DNA of 64,000 nucleotides, taken from positions 1 to 64,000 of the forward strand of contig JBGTLT010000074.1 of the NCBI GenBank assembly GCA_041743975.1. Direction: 5' to 3'. Below, piece after piece: positions 43,825 through 51,921 of the stretch. Each line of letters starts with the position of its first letter. Position 1 is the first letter of the stretch. The position numbers and the translations under genes are program-made. The DNA is from JTS-RE37 sp041743975. GTDB taxonomy: Bacteria; Bacteroidota; Bacteroidia; Flavobacteriales; Flavobacteriaceae. Below the pieces are notes generated by a model. That model saw nothing but the letters and a program-made list of their open reading frames with translations, had not been told where the DNA came from and did not search any database.

Positions 43825-45156
43825 TTACAAAACAGGTTCCCATCCCGTTTCATACTCTCTTTTCCAGGCTGCCATAGCCTTTTCATTATTCACAACCCTA
43901 CCGGTTTCTGTATCTATTTTTAGCGTTTCCCCCGCATCCTGGGCCATATTACCCAGGTGGCACAGCATGGTGGAAACAGCCGCATCGGCTATTGGGGAAT
44001 TCTGAATTGTATCCTGGCGTATTGCAGCGAAAAAATTGGCCACATGGTCAATATCGAGCTGGCCTTCACCAACGGTATTGGTGGTTTCACTTTCGGATTC
44101 TTCCTTCACGGTTTTAATGAGTTTGCCATCAAGATCAAAAAGTTGATAATCATTTCTGCTGAGCATTATGGCGCCTTTGCTTCCATAAATTGTAGCACCC
44201 CTTCCCGGGCGATCAGGTTTCATGATGCCGCGGCTATGTCCGGTCCAGGTGAGGAATTTATCATCTTTAAAAGTATAGGTTAGCTGCTGGTTATCAACAA
44301 ATTCCCAGTCATCATCATAGCTGTATTTCCCTCCAAAAGAGGTAATCGTTTCCGGGAGATCCACCCCAAGGGCCCATCGGCAGATATCGATTTCATGGGT
44401 TCCGTTATTGTGCACTTCCCCGGTTCCCCAATTGCGGAACCAATGCCAGTTATAGGGATGGATGTTATCCCTGTATGCTTCACGGGGTGCGGGTCCCTGC
44501 CACAGGTCCCAGTCCAGCGTTGGGGGAACCTCACTGTTTTTTCCGATACCTATGGATTCCCGGTTATTGGAATAATAGGCTTCCCCTTTATACACCTTCC
44601 CAATTATACCTTCCTGAATTTCCTTTACAGCCAGGATGGATGTTTTGGCAGAGCGCTGCTGGTTGCCCATCTGGACTTTCTTATTGTACTTTTTCTGAGC
44701 GGATACCAGGAGTTCATTTTCATAAGGATTGTGACTGCAGGGTTTTTCCACATACACATGCTTCCCAGCCTGCAAGGCAAGTATAGCCATCGGTGCATGC
44801 CAATGTTCCGGGGTAGCGATAAAGATTGCATCCACATCCTTATCTTCCAGGACCTTCCTGAAGTCGGGACTGTTTTTAGGGATATAACCTATGTTTTTTT
44901 CACACCATGCATTGTGTTCGTCCAAGATAGCCTTATCCACATCGCAACTGTACAGTATTCGGGCATTGGGATCCTGGTGGATAGCTTTGACATGGGCTTT
45001 AGCCCTGCTCCGAACCCCGATTACTGCAACGTTTAACTGGTCGTTTGCACCTAAGATGGATGAGGAATAGCCAAATTCAGGGTAAAGGATACTACCCATG
45101 CTCAATGCTGCCCCACCGGCGGCTGATTTTTTTATAAATGATCTCCTGGAGCTCAT
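43825..45156 (-). CDS. Tat-exported Gfo/Idh/MocA oxidoreductase
   Basis: The 443-residue protein has a Tat motif (SSRRSFIKKSAAGGAALSMG), an NAD(P) site in VAVIGVRSRAKAH, the ATPEHWHAP strand and EKPCSHNP (Lys of EKP), then the larger C-terminal domain with LDWDLWQGPAPREAY, HWFRNWGTGEVHNNGTHEIDICRWALG and GSKGAIML. This long subtype differs from the GFOR-like enzyme at 16849. Relatives oxidise glycosides at C3 or act as glycosidases with bound cofactor. It stands alone, convergent with the DUF4097-like gene. Confidence 0.9.
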   Translation of the reverse strand: MSSRRSFIKKSAAGGAALSMGSILYPEFGYSSSILGANDQLNVAVIGVRSRAKAHVKAIHQDPNARILYSCDVDKAILDEHNAWCEKNIGYIPKNSPDFRKVLEDKDVDAIFIATPEHWHAPMAILALQAGKHVYVEKPCSHNPYENELLVSAQKKYNKKVQMGNQQRSAKTSILAVKEIQEGIIGKVYKGEAYYSNNRESIGIGKNSEVPPTLDWDLWQGPAPREAYRDNIHPYNWHWFRNWGTGEVHNNGTHEIDICRWALGVDLPETITSFGGKYSYDDDWEFVDNQQLTYTFKDDKFLTWTGHSRGIMKPDRPGRGATIYGSKGAIMLSRNDYQLFDLDGKLIKTVKEESESETTNTVGEGQLDIDHVANFFAAIRQDTIQNSPIADAAVSTMLCHLGNMAQDAGETLKIDTETGRVVNNEKAMAAWKREYETGWEPVL

Positions 45157-45477
45157 AAGTCTGTTTGGTTATTGGTTTATCGAAATATTTTTTTGATCGT
45201 GAGCTGGTTGCTGGATACATCCGAATGTCCGAATTCATATCCGCATCCGGTTTATTTTTAAATTACCTGTAAAAAATTCCATTCGCACATTCCCTGACAG
45301 GCCAGTGTATTGCACTATGAGCATACCAGAGCATAATCTGTATCGGTAGTATCCTGACGAAAATATGTAAGCTACACTCCTACAGGTCAAAAGTATCTAA
45401 AGATAAACCCTACACCTCATAAATAAAAAAAAAGCGACCTGAAAAAAGTCGCTTATATCAAATATACGGGAACTATC
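45157..45477. other. Intergenic region with msrA terminator
   Basis: This 321-base gap lies between the leftward msrA gene and the start of the leftward Gfo/Idh/MocA gene. It holds the msrA terminator at its right end and presumably the oxidoreductase promoter at its left. No gene is seen. Confidence 0.5.
45424..45454 (-). terminator. Rho-independent terminator of msrA
   Basis: On the minus strand AAGCGAC and GTCGCTT form a seven-base stem with a short T-rich loop, followed at once by eight Ts. It begins about 24 bases after the msrA stop codon, which is the expected placement. Confidence 0.8.
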
Positions 45478-46158
45478 TTAATGTGCTTCCGGCTTTAAAT
45501 AGTTGGGAAAATTGCTTTTGAAACGGTTAATACGGGGGATAGATACGTTGAGGACATATGGATTATTGGGATTTCGCTTTTCATAGTCCTGGTGATATGC
45601 TTCAGCATCATAAAATTTGGTAAAAGAAGTTACTTCTGTCACGATTGGCCTGTCAAAAATCTTGTTATCTTCCAAAGCCTTTATGTAACTTTCGATTGTC
45701 TTCATTTCCTCCGGCGTTTTATAGAAGGCGATAGAACGGTATTGTGTGCCCCTGTCCGGCCCCTGCTGGTTCAGGCTTGTGGGGTCATGGGATCCGAAGA
45801 AAACCTGTACCAGCTCGAAATAGGAAATTACGGTGGGGTCGTAATAAACCTTCACGGCTTCTGCATGCCCGGTTCTACCGGTTCCTATCGCTTCATAGGT
45901 AGGATTTTCAGTAGTGCCCCCGGCATATCCTGAAACCACCTCCCCTACACCCCTGACGCTTTCAAAAATGGCCTCAACGCACCAAAAGCAACCACTGGCA
46001 AAATAGGCTGTTTCCAATCCTTCCAGGTCCTGCTCCGGTTGTTGGATAGAAGCTGCGACGTCGTTTTCCGCTTCATTGGTTACTTTCTGGTCTTTGGCCC
46101 TGGTCTGGCAGGCAGCTAAAATGACCAGTGCAAGTACTGCAATAGAAAAATTACGCAT
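45478..46158 (-). CDS. msrA: Lipoprotein peptide-methionine (S)-S-oxide reductase
   Basis: From the ATG at 46158 the 226-residue protein has a lipoprotein signal ending LAAC (Cys17), an acidic linker and the MsrA domain. The catalytic GCFWC motif lies at 56-60 with Cys57 as nucleophile, followed by VVSGYAGGTTENPTYE, GHAEAVKVYYDP, FFGSHDPTSLNQQGPDRGTQYRS and EAYHQDYEKRNPNN. It reduces methionine-S-sulfoxide in exported proteins, so anchoring in the envelope is sensible. No msrB is adjacent; its reductant is unknown. Confidence 0.95.
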   Translation of the reverse strand: MRNFSIAVLALVILAACQTRAKDQKVTNEAENDVAASIQQPEQDLEGLETAYFASGCFWCVEAIFESVRGVGEVVSGYAGGTTENPTYEAIGTGRTGHAEAVKVYYDPTVISYFELVQVFFGSHDPTSLNQQGPDRGTQYRSIAFYKTPEEMKTIESYIKALEDNKIFDRPIVTEVTSFTKFYDAEAYHQDYEKRNPNNPYVLNVSIPRINRFKSNFPNYLKPEAH

Positions 46159-46273
46159 TTCTTTTTTTTTGTTAGTGGTAAAAAGGATCCAATACTTACA
46201 TTCAGTTAACAATAAATCATGAATTTATGGCAAGTTATTTTCCGGCCTTAGGGGATAACAAGATAGGACCCAA

Positions 46274-46306
46274 AAAAATAACCCCATCTCCTGGAAGGGA
46301 TGGGGT
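46274..46306 (-). terminator. Rho-independent terminator of the malectin gene
   Basis: On the minus strand ACCCCATC pairs with GATGGGGT (eight bases) and is followed by TATTTTTTT. It begins 43 bases downstream of the malectin-domain gene stop and lies upstream of msrA, so it insulates the two genes. Confidence 0.75.
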
Positions 46307-46349
46307 TCCTTATTGTATTCTTTCTATTAAATAAGTGGTAACTTCAGTC

Positions 46350-47051
46350 TTATTCTACTATACTGCCATCACCGAAAATTTCGATCGCGGCAACTTTAGG
46401 CTTATCCTGACTAGCCTCAAAGCTCATATTGATAAAACCATCCGTTACTTCAACATCATACATCCTTGTGATTGCTTTTAAAGCGCCACCTGCCTCATTG
46501 AAGAGGTCAATGTTGTTTATCTTATTCTCTCCTTCCATTTCAACATCGAATATCCGGAGGCCATCGCCGCCGGGAGCATTATCTTCACCGGGTGCCCCCC
46601 AGTAAATTTCGGCAAAATAAAGTTTTACAGTATAGGTGCCATTGGTTACAGGGATAGCATAGGAAAAGGTTCCTCTTACTTGTTGGGAATTTCGCTCGGT
46701 ATAGTACAGTTCATCCTCTTCTGTATTTTCGATCTCGGTGATCATTTCATTAACAAAGGCATTGCTATTTGTATCGAAATATTTGTCGGCTACATATGTA
46801 TCCGTACCTAATGTCACCTCCCCACCACCACTGTTCATTTTAAAAATTGAAGGTCCTACCGGCGCCTCAGATTCCGGAACCGGTTCCGGCTCTGGTTCTG
46901 GCTCAGGTTCTGGCTCAGGTTCTGGCTCTGGTTGTTCTGTTCCTGTTCCTCCAACAGGTTCTATACTGTCTGAATCACATGCAAACAAAAAGAAGATACA
47001 TGCCAGCATAGTAAAATGCAGAGCAAATTTTGAGGGGATCATTTTTTTCAT
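46350..47051 (-). CDS. Malectin-domain lipoprotein with Pro-Glu linker
   Basis: From the ATG at 47051 the protein has 233 residues, a lipoprotein signal ending FLFAC (Cys25) followed by acidic residues, then a (Pro-Glu)n linker at about 41-58. The remainder is a malectin-type carbohydrate-binding domain: FKMNSGGGEVTLGTDTYVADKYF, TFSYAIPVTNGTYTVKLYFAEIYWG, GLRIFDVEMEGE and a C-terminal KVAAIEIFG. It probably displays a glycan-binding module at the cell surface; the acidic residues after the lipid Cys are compatible with a Bacteroidota surface-export signal. It is monocistronic with its own terminator. Confidence 0.85.
   Translation of the reverse strand: MKKMIPSKFALHFTMLACIFFLFACDSDSIEPVGGTGTEQPEPEPEPEPEPEPEPEPVPESEAPVGPSIFKMNSGGGEVTLGTDTYVADKYFDTNSNAFVNEMITEIENTEEDELYYTERNSQQVRGTFSYAIPVTNGTYTVKLYFAEIYWGAPGEDNAPGGDGLRIFDVEMEGENKINNIDLFNEAGGALKAITRMYDVEVTDGFINMSFEASQDKPKVAAIEIFGDGSIVE
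46882..46933. repeat. Tandem hexanucleotide-type repeat encoding Pro-Glu linker
   Basis: Degenerate six-base units (plus strand GGTTCT/GGCTCA/GGCTCT) repeat about eight times and encode the alternating Pro-Glu linker of the malectin lipoprotein. Such repeats can change length by slippage, always in frame here because the unit is six bases. Confidence 0.8.
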
Positions 47052-47221
47052 AAGAAATTGGATTTTAGCATTGGACTTTCGTCCTTTTTTTTTAACAAAA
47101 TTATTCAAAGTACGGCCATCCACCAATGTTTTACTAATATTTTCGGTGAACTACTGTGTACCCTTTCCTACATTTCAGCCTGTATTTTTATATGAAATAT
47201 CAAAAACTGTCTGAATTCATG

Positions 47222-47237
47222 GGCCTTAAATAAGGCC
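47222..47237. promoter_or_regulatory. Perfect palindrome GGCCTTA-AA-TAAGGCC
   Basis: A seven-base inverted repeat with a two-base centre lies between the divergent malectin and M23 genes, about 170 bases from one start and 87 from the other. It could be an operator; no adjacent regulator is seen. Confidence 0.35.
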
Positions 47238-47323
47238 GAAAGTTAATTCGCCAGCCCTTGAAACATGACCTGTATTCAACAAATTTTTATCGTTAAACTG
47301 CACAATATCCTATTTTTACCACC

Positions 47324-48004
47324 ATGACACCATTTGAGAATTCGCTTTTTTCGGGTTTCGGCGAAGGCTTGCCCTTGCTGGACATGTCCATATCGGTCCA
47401 TCAATACACAACTGTTGACCTGTCCGTAGCCAATGCGGAATTGAAATCCATAGAGATTAGCGATCCCGAAGTATGCCAGCAGTATATTGATTCCATACTT
47501 ACCCGTAATAATGCTGCAGTTGCCTACGGTGGTTACCTGGAAAAACGCAACCTCTATAATGGGTATTCAACTTTTACGGATGAAGGGCAACCACAACGAA
47601 ATATTCATCTGGGATTGGACCTATGGGCCCGGGCCGGTACCAGGGTTTGTGCCCCCCTCAACAGTAGCGTTCACAGCTTTAAGAATAACAGTAGTATCGG
47701 GGACTATGGACCCACCATTATCCTATCGCACCAGTTGAATGGAATCCCATTCCATACCCTCTATGGACATCTTTCCCTGGATTCGATACGACATATAGAA
47801 GTTGGACAGTCTATTTTCAAGGGTGAATATTTTGCAACACTGGGTACCCCGGACATCAATGTGAATTACGCACCTCACCTTCATTTTCAGATCATCCGAG
47901 ACCTCGGTCACTATTCAGGGGATTTCCCCGGGGTATGTGCAGCCGGGGATGTTGCTCATTATTCCAAATTATGCCCTGATCCCAACCTATTACTGAAACT
48001 TTAG
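47324..48004 (+). CDS. M23 family (LytM-type) metallopeptidase without signal peptide
   Basis: The 226-residue protein has the zinc motif HxxxD at His95-Asp99 (IHLGLDLW), His149 in LYGHLS and HxH at 185-187 (HLHFQ), matching LytM endopeptidases that cut peptidoglycan cross-bridges. It lacks any signal peptide or membrane helix, which is odd for a wall hydrolase. Either it acts in the cytoplasm on another substrate or leaves by an unusual route. The catalytic set is complete. It stands alone between divergent and convergent neighbours. Confidence 0.9.
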   Translation: MTPFENSLFSGFGEGLPLLDMSISVHQYTTVDLSVANAELKSIEISDPEVCQQYIDSILTRNNAAVAYGGYLEKRNLYNGYSTFTDEGQPQRNIHLGLDLWARAGTRVCAPLNSSVHSFKNNSSIGDYGPTIILSHQLNGIPFHTLYGHLSLDSIRHIEVGQSIFKGEYFATLGTPDINVNYAPHLHFQIIRDLGHYSGDFPGVCAAGDVAHYSKLCPDPNLLLKL

Positions 48005-48057
48005 ATCTACTCACTACGGCCTGTACGAAATGCCCATTCAGTAAAGCCAATAGGAAT

Positions 48058-48078
48058 AACCTTATATCAATGAAGGTT
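48058..48078. terminator. Weak hairpin between convergent genes
   Basis: AACCTT and AAGGTT form a six-base stem with a nine-base loop, between the M23 gene and the convergent dioxygenase-like gene, followed by TTAAGG. It may act as a weak bidirectional terminator; the T-run is short. Confidence 0.3.
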
Positions 48079-48098
48079 TTAAGGTATAGCAGCATTCC

Positions 48099-49313
48099 TT
48101 ATTGATGCGGTATGGGAAGATCGAAAAAATCATTGGTAGTGGTATTCAGCACGTCTGCAATAAGATTAAAACCATCGGTGTCTGCCCGGAGGTCCGAAAA
48201 ATTGCCAATGATAGTTCCGTGTTTGTATATAATCAGGGTACTTTCCACTTCCGGATTGATCCTGTTCAAATGAACATCCGATGTTTTATCGGCAAAGGAC
48301 GGAACAAAGGTCAGGGCAACATGCTTCAGGCCCAGGGAATTGCCTAAGGCTTCAAGTTCTTTGGTTCTCCTGTCCTTATCATAATCCTCTTCATTCCCAT
48401 ACACAAAACAGGCCTTTAGATATTTTTTCCTCGCAACACTTTCCCGTTCAAAAAATACTAGCCATTTTCGGATTTGATCCCAATCCGGTGAATTTCCAAC
48501 AAAATAAAGTATCCCGTGATACCGTCCGTACTTACAGGCCGGGCAGGTCTTAGTCCCTTTATCGGGCCCCCAGGCATGAAAGGGGGTGAAAGACAGCACA
48601 TCCTCACCTACTTCCTGTCCGGATATTGTTTTTACCAGGCTGGTTTCAGGATAGTTGGGAATATGCAAACCGAGGATGATGTTGTGTTCTGCAATTTGAA
48701 GGTCTCCTTTTAGCATTACCCTTAAAACCCCGCTGCCACCCCTGTTTTGCATTGCTTTCCGTTTTTGCAGGCTTAACAGGGGATCGTCATCGAATACAAA
48801 TTCATCCAGATAGTATTCATTAGGAAGCCCCGGTTCCTTTACAGATGGATGGATGTGGGCCGGTTCCTGGCTGTTGGGATACGCACCCGGCCTTACCGTA
48901 TACATTGCATACTTCCCATAGGTATCGGATTGTACCCAGCCCCTGATATAACCATGCCGTTTAACCCTTCTGTCCAGGCCAGGGCCATCCGAATAAAATC
49001 CCTTTGTGTCTGTATGGTAATAATAGAGTTTGACATCAGGCGCCGGGGTTGCTCCGTCTCTTTTAAAAATGGTGCCCGTAATCAGTAGTTTCTGCCCAGG
49101 CTGCCCCCAGGCTGCCGAAGTATCAACGGAGGATATTTTTTCAGGCATTCCAATATACATGAATTCCCTGTTTTCAAATGCTCCCCCGATTATTGCCTCG
49201 GCCCGTGGCGCTGTTTTTTGCGGTATTTTATTGCTTTGCCCGGTGCAACCCATAAGTGTGCATAATAATACAGCTAAGAACCTGTTATCCCGGGAGGTGA
49301 CCATAATTTTCAT
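48099..49313 (-). CDS. Lipoprotein fusing an intradiol-dioxygenase-like and a thioredoxin-like domain
   Basis: The 404-residue protein has a lipoprotein signal ending TLMGC (Cys23). Residues about 70-220 resemble the intradiol ring-cleavage dioxygenase core: KLLITGTIFKRDGATPAPDVKLYYYH, the TYGKYAMYTVRPGAYP strand with Tyr145 and PAHIHP with His153 and His155, all iron-ligand positions. Residues about 240-400 resemble a thioredoxin-like domain with CPACKYGR (Cys257, Cys260) and VALTFVPSF further on. The conserved Arg just before the histidine pair is absent. Known intradiol enzymes cleave catechols in the cytoplasm, so an envelope location and redox fusion are unusual. It lies 75 bases downstream of a LytTR regulator gene. 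Confidence 0.78.
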   Translation of the reverse strand: MKIMVTSRDNRFLAVLLCTLMGCTGQSNKIPQKTAPRAEAIIGGAFENREFMYIGMPEKISSVDTSAAWGQPGQKLLITGTIFKRDGATPAPDVKLYYYHTDTKGFYSDGPGLDRRVKRHGYIRGWVQSDTYGKYAMYTVRPGAYPNSQEPAHIHPSVKEPGLPNEYYLDEFVFDDDPLLSLQKRKAMQNRGGSGVLRVMLKGDLQIAEHNIILGLHIPNYPETSLVKTISGQEVGEDVLSFTPFHAWGPDKGTKTCPACKYGRYHGILYFVGNSPDWDQIRKWLVFFERESVARKKYLKACFVYGNEEDYDKDRRTKELEALGNSLGLKHVALTFVPSFADKTSDVHLNRINPEVESTLIIYKHGTIIGNFSDLRADTDGFNLIADVLNTTTNDFFDLPIPHQ

Positions 49314-49388
49314 TTTTAATGCAATTTACGCAGGCCGGGGTCGGCCACACAAGTTTGGATCAGCCTAATGCCCCATGTGGAGGAATCC

Positions 49389-50243
49389 TTATACCGAGTG
49401 GAGTATAAGGCCTTCCCAATTGCTGCGATAATGACGGCTCAGCCTGATTGTCCTTCCATCAGATAAGTCAACATCGTAATCCCCGTTGCCCCTGGATCTG
49501 AATTGCCGTATATGTCCTTTATTGATGATTGCTGAACGATGTACCCTTATGAATATTTCCGGATCAAGTGATTCTTCTAATTTTTTAAGACTTTCATTGT
49601 GCAAAATTTTTTCACAGTTCACAAAAAAGGCGCTATAGGGTTTATCCGTGAGGATGGATGAAATCGTATGGATAGCTATCATTCTGGTACGGGAACCTTG
49701 TTTGATGGCAAGTGTCCCGGAAGGAAAACGGGCACCTAGTGAATGCAAAGGCCTTTTTAAACCTATAATATATGGGTATACCCAGGGCAGGAATATATAA
49801 ACCAGGACGGTTATGTAAAGTTGATTGGAGAAGGCCGAGCTGAGGATTACGGACATCCTATGGGGGTTATCATTCATCAGGGTACTTAATCCCACAAAAA
49901 TCAAGGCGAAGAGGAAAATGTGTATTATCGGGAATAAGCAACCCGAAATAACGTAGTAAAGTCCTTTGAAAAGTGGGGACCTGAATTTTTTGGGCGAGAC
50001 CAAACGATGTAAAAACAGCAAAAGGGGTGGGAACAGGAACCAATACAAGTTATAGAGTAAGGTTTCAGACCAATAAAAGCGCGTCCTGTAGAGTTTGGCA
50101 AAAACAAGGTCCTGTACAACCGCCAAAATATAGATGCTTATACAAAAAAGTATCAGCATCATCCATATCCGGTCAGGTAGTATTCGGATCTTACGGATTG
50201 CAATACCTGCTGCTATCATGTTTGGGATCTGAGTCTGATTCAA
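49389..50243 (-). CDS. Membrane-bound LytTR-family transcription regulator
   Basis: The 284-residue protein has four membrane helices (about residues 25-150) and a C-terminal LytTR DNA-binding domain (about 180-284): GTLAIKQGSRTRMIAIHTISSILTD, SLKKLEESLDPEIFIRVHRSAIINKGHIRQFRSRGNGDYDVDLSDGRTIRLSRHYR, the family signature. No receiver domain is present, so the membrane part probably senses a signal directly. It is upstream of and co-directional with the dioxygenase-like fusion gene, its most likely target or partner. Confidence 0.9.
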   Translation of the reverse strand: MNQTQIPNMIAAGIAIRKIRILPDRIWMMLILFCISIYILAVVQDLVFAKLYRTRFYWSETLLYNLYWFLFPPLLLFLHRLVSPKKFRSPLFKGLYYVISGCLFPIIHIFLFALIFVGLSTLMNDNPHRMSVILSSAFSNQLYITVLVYIFLPWVYPYIIGLKRPLHSLGARFPSGTLAIKQGSRTRMIAIHTISSILTDKPYSAFFVNCEKILHNESLKKLEESLDPEIFIRVHRSAIINKGHIRQFRSRGNGDYDVDLSDGRTIRLSRHYRSNWEGLILHSV

Positions 50244-50383
50244 GCGTATCCTAAGTTACTAAAGTATTCATTAATCCCAAAACCATTCCCCATTCCCCTT
50301 AAATTCCGATTCGGCAATCGACGAAATACCTAAGCTCACGGTGAGGTGATTCGTGCTCCCGGTTACTTTATCGAAAGTATATT

Positions 50384-50394
50384 ACACTTTATCC
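50384..50394 (+). promoter_or_regulatory. Shared upstream element ACACTTTATCC, copy 1
   Basis: This 11-base word lies 100 bases before the mini secreted protein at 50494 and recurs exactly at 55340-55350 before its paralogue. Further partial matches follow in both leaders (CTTGCCGAA/CTTGGCGAA and AGCGATTT), so the two control regions are homologous. Confidence 0.5.
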
Positions 50395-50493
50395 AACCTC
50401 TTGCCGAATACCGAAAAATAAGCGATTTTCGACGAATGACATCCCGGGTGGAAGTGCCTTCGGCCGTTTTAATTATATAAACGACCCATGGTT

Positions 50494-50733
50494 ATGAAAA
50501 CAATCGCAACTTTAATTTTTATCCTTTTCATTGGAATGTCAACTCAGGCCCAGGATACTCCGGCTGTTTCTAAAGTTGTTACAATTGAAATGGGTATTGT
50601 GCCTGCTACTCCATCCTTTAAAATAGTAAAGGATGATCAAAACAGCGTAGCCCGTTTATACAGATTCAAAAATTCTGCCATAAAGAAAGCCCTTTCCTTC
50701 ACCACCAAAAGGAACAGTTCCAAACTGGCTTAA
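50494..50733 (+). CDS. Mini secreted protein, paralogue 1
   Basis: The 79-residue precursor (ATG at 50494; another ATG two codons earlier) has a signal peptide ending TQAQ (residue 19) and a mature chain of about 60 residues. The C-terminal signature VARLYRFKNSAIKKALSFTTKRN recurs as VARLYRSKFSRVKKALEFSTKFN in the protein at 55449. The mature part is basic at the C-terminus and has no Cys. I do not recognise the family. Its stop overlaps the end of an amidohydrolase remnant on the other strand. Confidence 0.75.
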   Translation: MKTIATLIFILFIGMSTQAQDTPAVSKVVTIEMGIVPATPSFKIVKDDQNSVARLYRFKNSAIKKALSFTTKRNSSKLA

Positions 50734-51074
50734 AATATAAAGTCGGGCTCGTTAATGGATGGGTATACTCGTTGAATCCTTTTTCCAGCCATGATTACTT
50801 CATCAATTGCAGGCATATTATCGATATCCTCAACAGGATTCTTATCCGGGATAACCATTTCACCCATTTTTCCTTTTTCAAGGGACCCATTGGTTTCCTC
50901 AGGACTTAAATAGGCTGAAGGGTCATGGATCGCCCCCATATTCCGTATACCGGTGATGCCATAGGACAACAGGTCCGGAAACAAGTCTTTATCAGGGTTA
51001 TCCATTCAGGTAATGTGGCTATGCATTTCCCGGAATCGGGCTATCCCAAATTTGCCGGCTCCGTTGATGATTGC
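50730..51074 (-). pseudogene. Remnant of an amidohydrolase gene (internal deletion, nonsense codon)
   Basis: Reading leftward, the frame gives AGKFGIARFREMHSHIT, matching the GK..IPGxxDMHxH metal strand of amidohydrolases, then an in-frame TGA, then DLFPDLLSYGITGIRNMG (the next conserved strand). It jumps directly to GSLEKGKMGEMVIPDKNPVEDI, the C-terminal ending of the same family, so about 280 residues in between are missing. Nothing suggests recoding of the TGA. It is unlikely to be functional. An intact, different amidohydrolase lies at 55922-57478. Confidence 0.78.
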
Positions 51075-51141
51075 CAAAAGAATAAGGAGAATGCCCATGC
51101 TGTTGGTTTGGAACCATTTGACTTGGATTGCTAAAATCCTT

Positions 51142-51852
51142 TTAATTGAAGGTACTCTCTTTTTGCAGTACAGGTTCCAGTTCCTGCCAAACATTACGGG
51201 CCACGATTTTATGTCCTTCCGCGGTAGGATGGATGCCATCCGGTTGATTGAGTTCCGGGTTTCCGGCTACCCCTTCCAGCAGGAAGGAAATAAGATGGAC
51301 GTTGTTTTTTGCTGCAAGGTCCGGAAACAGGTTCCTGAATTCCGCTGTATAGTCCTGACCAAGGTTTGGGGGGATTTGCATTCCGGCAAGAATAATTTCT
51401 GTTTCCGGGTTCTTTTCGCGCACCGCATCGATAATTTCCTGGAGGTTTTTCCGGGTTTCCTCTATAGGGATACCCCTCAAACCATCATTGGCACCCAGTT
51501 CCAATATAAAGATATCCGTTTTTTGGTTGAGTATCCACTGCAGCCTGGTCCTCCCCCCGGCAGTGGTTTCGCCACTCAGCCCGGCATTGATTACAGTATA
51601 CTTTAAATCAAGGGAATCCAGCTTATCCTGTATGACCGCAGGGAAGGCCTCCCTTGGATCCAGCCCATACCCCGCAGTAAGGCTGTTCCCGTAAATAAGT
51701 ATAACCTTATTAGAGCCATTGGAAATGCTGTCAATTGAAGTGTTGTCAGGCATCCCTTCTTTCCGGGATTTTACCTTTTCCCCCTGCTCCCCGCAGGAGA
51801 ATAACAGGAACAAAGTAAAAAAATAACTTAATTTTAAGATGTTCTGCGACAT
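51142..51852 (-). CDS. Lipoprotein SGNH arylesterase/thioesterase I-like (TesA)
   Basis: The 236-residue protein has a lipoprotein signal ending LLFSC (Cys20) and the TesA-type SGNH blocks: YGNSLTAGYGL with nucleophile Ser57 (GNS for GDS), NAGLSGETTAGGRTRLQW, LELGANDGLRG and PDGIHPTAEGHKI. TesA enzymes hydrolyse acyl esters and thioesters in the periplasm. It is divergent from an ABC exporter pair of the YbbA/YbbP type, an arrangement conserved with E. coli tesA-ybbAP, which supports the identification. Confidence 0.91.
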   Translation of the reverse strand: MSQNILKLSYFFTLFLLFSCGEQGEKVKSRKEGMPDNTSIDSISNGSNKVILIYGNSLTAGYGLDPREAFPAVIQDKLDSLDLKYTVINAGLSGETTAGGRTRLQWILNQKTDIFILELGANDGLRGIPIEETRKNLQEIIDAVREKNPETEIILAGMQIPPNLGQDYTAEFRNLFPDLAAKNNVHLISFLLEGVAGNPELNQPDGIHPTAEGHKIVARNVWQELEPVLQKESTFN

Positions 51853-51921
51853 AGCCGGCTAATAAATCAAATTCATTTCCTTATTTTGCCCTCCTTCTTA
51901 CAAGAATATCAAGAGATCAGC

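Noticed and set aside
46882..46933. Short tandem repeat as a possible CRISPR array
   Set aside because: Units are six bases, without spacers, and encode a protein linker; no cas genes are present.
46738..47214. Plus-strand frame with a Gly-Ser repeat
   Set aside because: The repeat is the complement of the Pro-Glu linker of the malectin lipoprotein, which has a lipobox, domain and terminator in support.
51005..51009. In-frame TGA in the amidohydrolase remnant as possible recoding
   Set aside because: The central 280 residues of the enzyme are also missing and no selenocysteine element is visible, so decay is the simpler reading.
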